Positions 38,101 through 42,841 of a DNA stretch of 42,841 bases are shown here, piece by piece. Source of the stretch: Flavobacteriales bacterium (GTDB lineage: Bacteria; Bacteroidota; Bacteroidia; Flavobacteriales; Flavobacteriaceae); the NCBI GenBank assembly GCA_004214185.1, contig SGZG01000008.1:1-42841 (forward strand). Reading direction: 5' to 3'. The stretch's first letter is position 1; each line of letters begins with the position of its first letter. Under the pieces are notes generated by a model that did no database searches, was not told the origin of the DNA, and saw nothing but the letters and a program-made list of their open reading frames with translations. The position numbers were made by a program, and so were the translations under genes.

Positions 38101-39653
38101 AATAACTGTTTAAAATAATTGAACAAAAGTTGAGGTTTAGTTGACAATACAGCAAGGGGGGTATCTGTTCCCATAGAACCAATTGCTTCTTTTCCCGATT
38201 TACACATGGGAAGAATAATAGTTTTTAGATCTTCCTGTGTGTAACCAAAAATTCTTAATCTAGTTTCAAAATCAATTTTTTCTTTTGGAGTTTTATTTCC
38301 TGTGTAAGGAACATCTTTTAAATTCAAAACATTGTCATTTATCCATTTTCTATATGGATATTTAGTTACAATTTCGTTCTTAATTTCTTCATCTTCAATT
38401 ATTCTGCCTTCGTTCATGTCTACCAAAAACATTTTACCAGGCTCAAGTCTACCATGAGATTGAACGTTAGAAGGTTCAATATCAACTACACCAGTTTCTG
38501 AAGACATTACAACATATCCATCTTTTGTCACGGTATATCTAGATGGTCTTAGTCCGTTTCTATCTAGTAATGCTCCAATATATTTTCCATCTGTAAATGG
38601 AATTGATGCAGGACCATCCCATGGTTCCATAATACTAGAGTTGTATTCATAAAATGCCTTTTTTTCATCAGACATTGATTTGTGTTTCTCCCATGCTTCA
38701 GGAACCATCATCATCATAACTTCGGGAAGAGATCTCCCGGTTGTTAACAATAATTCAACAACCATATCCATTTGAGCAGAATCAGATTTACCTTTTAAGA
38801 TTGTTGGGAAAATTTTTTCAATTTCATCTCCAATAAATTCACTTTTCATTAACTCTTCCCTAGCATTCATTCTTGTTACATTCCCCTTGATTGTATTGAT
38901 CTCACCATTGTGACACATATATCTAAATGGTTGAGCTAAATCCCACGTGGGAAAAGTATTAGTAGAAAACCTTTGATGCACCAAAGCCAGTCGAGTCACA
39001 AGTTCTGGATCTTTTAGGTCAAGGTAAAAACGATCTATATCTTCAGGTATAAGTAGACCTTTATATATCAACGTTCTGTTGTGAAGACTAGAAAAGTAAA
39101 AATAATTTTTTTGATGTAAAGCACTATTATAAATTTCGTTCTCAGCTATTTTTCTTGCAATAAATAGCTTGGTATTAAATTCAGTATCAGTAAGTGTTTT
39201 ATCATTTTTCCCAATAAAAACTTGTTTTATTACAGGTTGTGTTTTGGCAGCAATTGAACCTACAACTTTGGAATTAACTGGTACTTTTCGCCAACCAATA
39301 ATATTTAAACCTTGTTTTTTTATTTCCTTTTCAAAAATGTCAATACAGTATTTTAATTGGTTAATTTTTTGTGGTAGAAAAACCATTCCAACGGCATATT
39401 CATATGCACTTGGAAGTTGAAAGTCACATTGTTTTACAAAAAAATCGTGTGGAATTTCAATTAATATACCAGCACCATCTCCAGTTTTACCATCAGAGCT
39501 AACAGCACCCCTATGTTCTAAACATGTTAAAATATTTAAGGCCTTGGGAATAATATTGTTAGTTTTTTCACCTTTAAGGCTACAGATAAAACCTGCACCA
39601 CAGTTGTCATGTTCAAAATCTGGAGAATAAAGTCCTTGTTTTTTAGGTAGCAT
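35151..39653 (-). CDS. gltB: Glutamate synthase (NADPH) large subunit
   Basis: This is a 1500-residue protein that makes two glutamates from glutamine and 2-oxoglutarate. A 17-residue propeptide precedes the Ntn nucleophile Cys18 (DNCGAGF). Domains in order are class II amidotransferase (about 18-430), central domain, FMN-binding synthase domain (about 800-1200) and the C-terminal beta-helix domain rich in GxxxG turns (about 1250-1480). The 3Fe-4S cysteines lie in [20 protein letters not shown] at about residues 1115-1135. All key residues are present. The box at 39674-39681 is its likely promoter. Confidence 0.98.
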   Translation of the reverse strand: [1500 protein letters not shown]

Positions 39654-39673
39654 AAAATGTCAATTGGAACTCG

Positions 39674-39681
39674 CAAATATA
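39674..39681 (-). promoter_or_regulatory. -7 box for the gltB-gltD operon
   Basis: The minus strand reads TATATTTG (full TAnnTTTG match), 20 bases before the gltB ATG. The -33 region is weak. Confidence 0.5.
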
Positions 39682-39831
39682 ATACATATATGCTGTGTTT
39701 AAGAATATAGGAATGTTAAAACTTCTAATAATATAAACTTGATAATTAAATTGAATTATATTGATAATTTGTTACAAAAAGGCATTATTATTGATAATAT
39801 GACAATTTTAAAATAACTACATAATTTTTTT

Positions 39832-39839
39832 TAAATTTG
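39832..39839 (+). promoter_or_regulatory. -7 box for the nhaD-folC operon
   Basis: TAAATTTG matches TAnnTTTG, 22 bases before the nhaD ATG. No clear -33 TTG is at the expected distance. Confidence 0.5.
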
Positions 39840-39861
39840 AATCCTTAAAATAAATCAATCA

Positions 39862-41184
39862 ATGGAAATATTAATAATATCTGTATTTGTATTAGGTTAC
39901 GTTTTAATAACACTTGAACATACAATAAAAATTGACAAACTAATCCCTGCTCTTGGTATGATGGGTATTTTATGGGCAATCATTGCACTAAATCACCTTG
40001 ACGTATACGATATAAATCTTGAGCTTTTAAAATTAGAACCTACTCACATTGAGGAAGTACTTCTACACCATCTTGGTAAAACTGCAGAAATTTTAATTTT
40101 CCTTTTGGGAGCAATGACAATTGTTGAAATTATAGATTATTTTGATGGATTTAAAGGCATTAAACAAGTTATTAAGACACGAAGTAAGGTTAAAGTCCTT
40201 TGGATTTTTGGCTTTCTTGCATTTGTTTTATCTGCAATAATAGATAACCTAACAGCCACTATAGTTCTAATAACATTACTTCAAAAGTTAGTTAAAGACA
40301 GGTCACTCAAGTTATGGTACGCTGGTCTTATTATAATAGCAGCAAATGCTGGTGGAGCTTGGTCTCCAATTGGAGATATTACCACAACCATGCTTTGGAT
40401 TGGTAACAAAGTAAGTGAAATTAACTTAGTTAAATATTTAATCATTCCATCACTTGTGTGCATGATTGTTCCATTTTTGGTAGCCTCCAGGTTTAGCATA
40501 TTTAAAGGTGACTTAGAGGTTATGGAAATAAATGAGGCGAGTAATCCATATGGAAATAGAATGTTATTCTTAGGTTTAGGATCAATTTTATTTGTTCCAT
40601 TTTTTAAAGTTGTTACTCATCTTCCACCATATGTTGGAATGATGTTATCTTTAGCTTTTGTTTCTACAATTGCTGAAATATTATCAAACAAAAAAACAAA
40701 TGTTTCTAGCGTAGATGCAGAAAATGAGACTTTATCTCATCATAGTCCAGTTCATCATTCTCTTTCCAAAATTGAGATGCCAAGTATATTATTCTTTTTA
40801 GGGATTTTACTTGCAGTTGGAGCGTTAGAGTCATTGGGTATTTTATTTAATTTCGCTGGTTACTTAACAGAAATTTTTCCAAATACTGATGTTTTGATGA
40901 TTCTATTTGGGTTTCTTTCAGCTATAATTGATAATGTTCCTTTAGTTGCTGCTTCTATGGGTATGTTTCCCAATCTTATAGATGACCCATTATGGCATGC
41001 TTTAGCTTTTTCTGCAGGAACCGGTGGTAGTATGCTTATAATTGGTTCAGCTGCAGGTGTTGTTGCAATGGGTATGGAAAAGATTGATTTCTTTTGGTAC
41101 TTAAAAAAAGTTGCTATTCTTGCCCTAATTGGTTTTTTGTCTGGCTATGGAACATTTATTTTACTAAGAGATTTTGTTATATAA
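39862..41184 (+). CDS. nhaD: NhaD-type Na+/H+ antiporter
   Basis: This is a 440-residue inner-membrane protein with about eleven to thirteen hydrophobic helices of the ion transporter superfamily. Family features are SAIIDNLTATIVLI (124-137), NAGGAWSPIGDITTTMLW (162-179) and the mirrored second-half SAIIDNVPLVAASMGMF. The paired IIDN motifs reflect the inverted-repeat fold and hold acidic residues for ion coupling. Na+ extrusion suits a marine cell. A hydrophilic loop at about 276-305 carries HHSPVHH (293-299), a possible metal or pH-responsive element (inference). It is followed by folC after 3 bases. Confidence 0.93.
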   Translation: MEILIISVFVLGYVLITLEHTIKIDKLIPALGMMGILWAIIALNHLDVYDINLELLKLEPTHIEEVLLHHLGKTAEILIFLLGAMTIVEIIDYFDGFKGIKQVIKTRSKVKVLWIFGFLAFVLSAIIDNLTATIVLITLLQKLVKDRSLKLWYAGLIIIAANAGGAWSPIGDITTTMLWIGNKVSEINLVKYLIIPSLVCMIVPFLVASRFSIFKGDLEVMEINEASNPYGNRMLFLGLGSILFVPFFKVVTHLPPYVGMMLSLAFVSTIAEILSNKKTNVSSVDAENETLSHHSPVHHSLSKIEMPSILFFLGILLAVGALESLGILFNFAGYLTEIFPNTDVLMILFGFLSAIIDNVPLVAASMGMFPNLIDDPLWHALAFSAGTGGSMLIIGSAAGVVAMGMEKIDFFWYLKKVAILALIGFLSGYGTFILLRDFVI

Positions 41185-41187
41185 AGT

Positions 41188-42393
41188 ATGAATTACCTTG
41201 AGACAGTTAATTGGCTTTTTGACCAACTTCCTGTCTACCAAATTGATGGAGTTTTTAAATACAAGGTAGATTTAGAAAAAATAACAAAAGTTTGTAATCA
41301 TCTAAACAATCCTCAAAACTCCTACAGAACTGTTCATGTAGCCGGAACTAATGGTAAGGGTTCATCATCACACATGATTGCCTCAGTCTTACAAGAAACC
41401 GGTCTGAAGGTTGGTTTGTATACCTCTCCACATTTAATTGATTTTAGAGAAAGAATAAAGACTAATGGTTTTCCTGTTGATAAAAAATTTGTTATTGATT
41501 TTGTGGATCAACACAAAAGTTTTTTTTTGAAAAGTAAGTTGTCTTTTTTTGAAATGACAGTAGCGATGGCTTTTGAATTTTTTTCAAAATCAAAAGTAGA
41601 TATTGCTGTAATTGAAACAGGACTAGGGGGAAGGTTAGATGCAACTAACATAATAAATCCAATAGTTAGTTTAATAACTAATGTTGGTTTAGATCATAAA
41701 GAATTTTTAGGAGATACCTTAATTAAAATAGCTGGTGAAAAAGCAGGTATTATAAAAAAGAATGTTCCTGTAGTTATCAGCGAATTTCAAGAAAATATTT
41801 ATTCAGTTTTTGAACAAAAAGCGACTAATTTAAATGCAGATATTTATCTTGCTGATAGTAAAATTCATTTTAAATCTGATCTAAAGGGTAGTTTTCAAAA
41901 TAAAAATATAGCAGGTGTTGTTAAAACTTTATCATTAATAAAAGATTTCCATATCCCTAAGTCAAGCATTAAGAATGGTCTTTTGAACGTAATTAAGAAC
42001 ACAGGTTTAATGGGAAGATTTCAAGTCATCAGTAAAGAGCCACACGTTGTATGTGACGTAGGCCATAACGTTGAAGCTTTTAGAGAAATAATTAATCAGA
42101 TTAGTTCAATTAAGTACAATAAATTGAGATTAGTTTTAGGTTTTGTAAAGGGGAAAGATTATGATAAAATATTAGATTTATTTCCAAAATCTGCAGAATT
42201 TTATTTTTGTTCTCTAAATATAAGTAGGGGCTTAGACATTAAAGAATTAAAAAATTATTCGAAAGCAAATAAATTAAATTCTACTTTTTACAATAATGTG
42301 AAAGATGCTTATAAATGTGCTTTATTTAATTGTAATAAAAATGATCTTCTATTTATTGGAGGAAGCAATTTCGTAGTAGCTGAAATTTTATGA
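41188..42393 (+). CDS. folC: Folylpolyglutamate / dihydrofolate synthase
   Basis: This is a 401-residue Mur-ligase-family enzyme that adds glutamate to folates (and possibly to dihydropteroate). The P-loop HVAGTNGKGSSSHM is at 50-63, and TSPHLIDFRERIKTNG follows as the conserved omega-loop region. The block AVIETGLGGRLDATNI is the FolC signature. VCDVGHNVEAF begins the C-terminal domain, which is complete. The start lies 3 bases after the nhaD stop, implying co-transcription. Confidence 0.96.
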   Translation: MNYLETVNWLFDQLPVYQIDGVFKYKVDLEKITKVCNHLNNPQNSYRTVHVAGTNGKGSSSHMIASVLQETGLKVGLYTSPHLIDFRERIKTNGFPVDKKFVIDFVDQHKSFFLKSKLSFFEMTVAMAFEFFSKSKVDIAVIETGLGGRLDATNIINPIVSLITNVGLDHKEFLGDTLIKIAGEKAGIIKKNVPVVISEFQENIYSVFEQKATNLNADIYLADSKIHFKSDLKGSFQNKNIAGVVKTLSLIKDFHIPKSSIKNGLLNVIKNTGLMGRFQVISKEPHVVCDVGHNVEAFREIINQISSIKYNKLRLVLGFVKGKDYDKILDLFPKSAEFYFCSLNISRGLDIKELKNYSKANKLNSTFYNNVKDAYKCALFNCNKNDLLFIGGSNFVVAEIL

Positions 42394-42423
42394 TCTTGGA
42401 ACAATTTTTGAAATACTTTTAAT

Positions 42424-42841
42424 ATGAAAAATTTTATTTTATTACTTACTTTAATTTTTTCTTTTTCTTGCTCAAGTGATGAATTTGAAAAAGAGGGTTA
42501 TGATAAGGATGGTAACTCTTATGATGGTCCGATTGAAACTATCACCCATAATGGTTTAGAAAGGAAATATGTTATTTATACTCCTCAAAGCTATGATGGC
42601 ACTTCAAAATTACCACTTTTGTTAAATTTTCATGGATTTGGTGGACAGGCTGGTGATCATTTGCTATATACAAACATGAGATCTATTGCTGATTCTGAGA
42701 ATTTTATTTTAGTATATCCACAAGGCACTGATTTGGATGGTTCTTCTCATTGGAATGCTGCTCTGCCCGGAGGAGACAACAAAAGTGATGTTGATGATTT
42801 AGGTTTTATTGAAGTTTTAATTAATAAATTAAATAATGATA
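42424..42841 (+). CDS. Lipoprotein esterase/depolymerase of the CE1/LpqC type, 5' part only
   Basis: About 139 residues are present before the right edge. The N-terminus has lipobox FSFSC (Cys16). The domain starts with GLERKYVIYTPQSYDG and continues with LPLLLNFHGFGGQAGD (oxyanion region), then FILVYPQGTD and SHWNAALPGG. This is the layout of polyhydroxybutyrate-depolymerase-like and feruloyl-esterase-like alpha/beta hydrolases. The catalytic GxSxG lies beyond the edge, so activity and substrate are undecided. It starts 30 bases after folC on the same strand and may be its own unit. Confidence 0.82.
   Translation, partial: MKNFILLLTLIFSFSCSSDEFEKEGYDKDGNSYDGPIETITHNGLERKYVIYTPQSYDGTSKLPLLLNFHGFGGQAGDHLLYTNMRSIADSENFILVYPQGTDLDGSSHWNAALPGGDNKSDVDDLGFIEVLINKLNND

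Noticed and set aside
34730-39420. Plus-strand open frames inside gltD and gltB
   Set aside because: They are antisense shadows; gltB and gltD have all their cofactor motifs in the minus frame.

Overview
The window reads as chromosome of a marine member of the Flavobacteriia (Bacteroidota). The DNA is very AT-rich and coding is dense. Several genes are preceded by the Bacteroidota -7 box TAnnTTTG. Gene families and neighbourhoods also fit: alaS next to an M23 peptidase and a MerR gene, lysS-yqaE-lipB, a PF14121-type putative porin, a DUF5117-type metalloprotease, and a LysS with a C-terminal extension. The lineage call is inference from gene content; no rRNA is present.

Left edge (1-2700): the 5' part of an AlkB-like alkane monooxygenase gene, a secreted protein of unknown function with two similar halves, a YHYH-domain lipoprotein, and an initiator tRNA-Met. 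A hairpin terminator plus flanking sequence occurs three times here (about 347, 1386 and 2566), and the third copy directly abuts the tRNA. Each of the two accessory genes lies between copies.

Glucan operon (2739-13226, minus strand): seven genes, each within 7 bp of the next or overlapping it. In transcription order they are a 1149-residue GH94-clan phosphorylase most like GH149 (beta-1,3-glucan phosphorylase), a GH17 lipoprotein, a membrane-anchored GH2/GH5-like glycosidase, a GH30 lipoprotein, a GPH-family sugar:cation symporter, and two GH17 proteins without signal peptides. My reading is that surface or periplasmic enzymes debranch and trim laminarin-type beta-1,3/1,6-glucan, the symporter imports the oligosaccharides, and cytoplasmic GH17 enzymes and the phosphorylase finish the breakdown, conserving energy as glucose-1-phosphate. 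No SusC/SusD pair or regulator is in the window.

Housekeeping region (13674-42841): era and der GTPases; MerR regulator and M23 peptidase; alaS; a DUF4136 lipoprotein; an operon of a PLP deaminase-like enzyme, a glucosaminidase-LysM lipoprotein and hemL; a large zinc metalloprotease; lysS; a small yqaE gene with a TTG start, followed by lipB; a lipoprotein with a propeller-like C-terminus and rnhB; a putative porin; gltB-gltD; and nhaD-folC followed by an esterase gene cut by the right edge. Five convergent gene pairs meet or overlap with no space for a terminator.

The points most worth following are the phosphorylase-based glucan operon with intracellular GH17 enzymes, its position immediately upstream of the initiator tRNA, and the repeated tRNA-associated terminator module around accessory genes.
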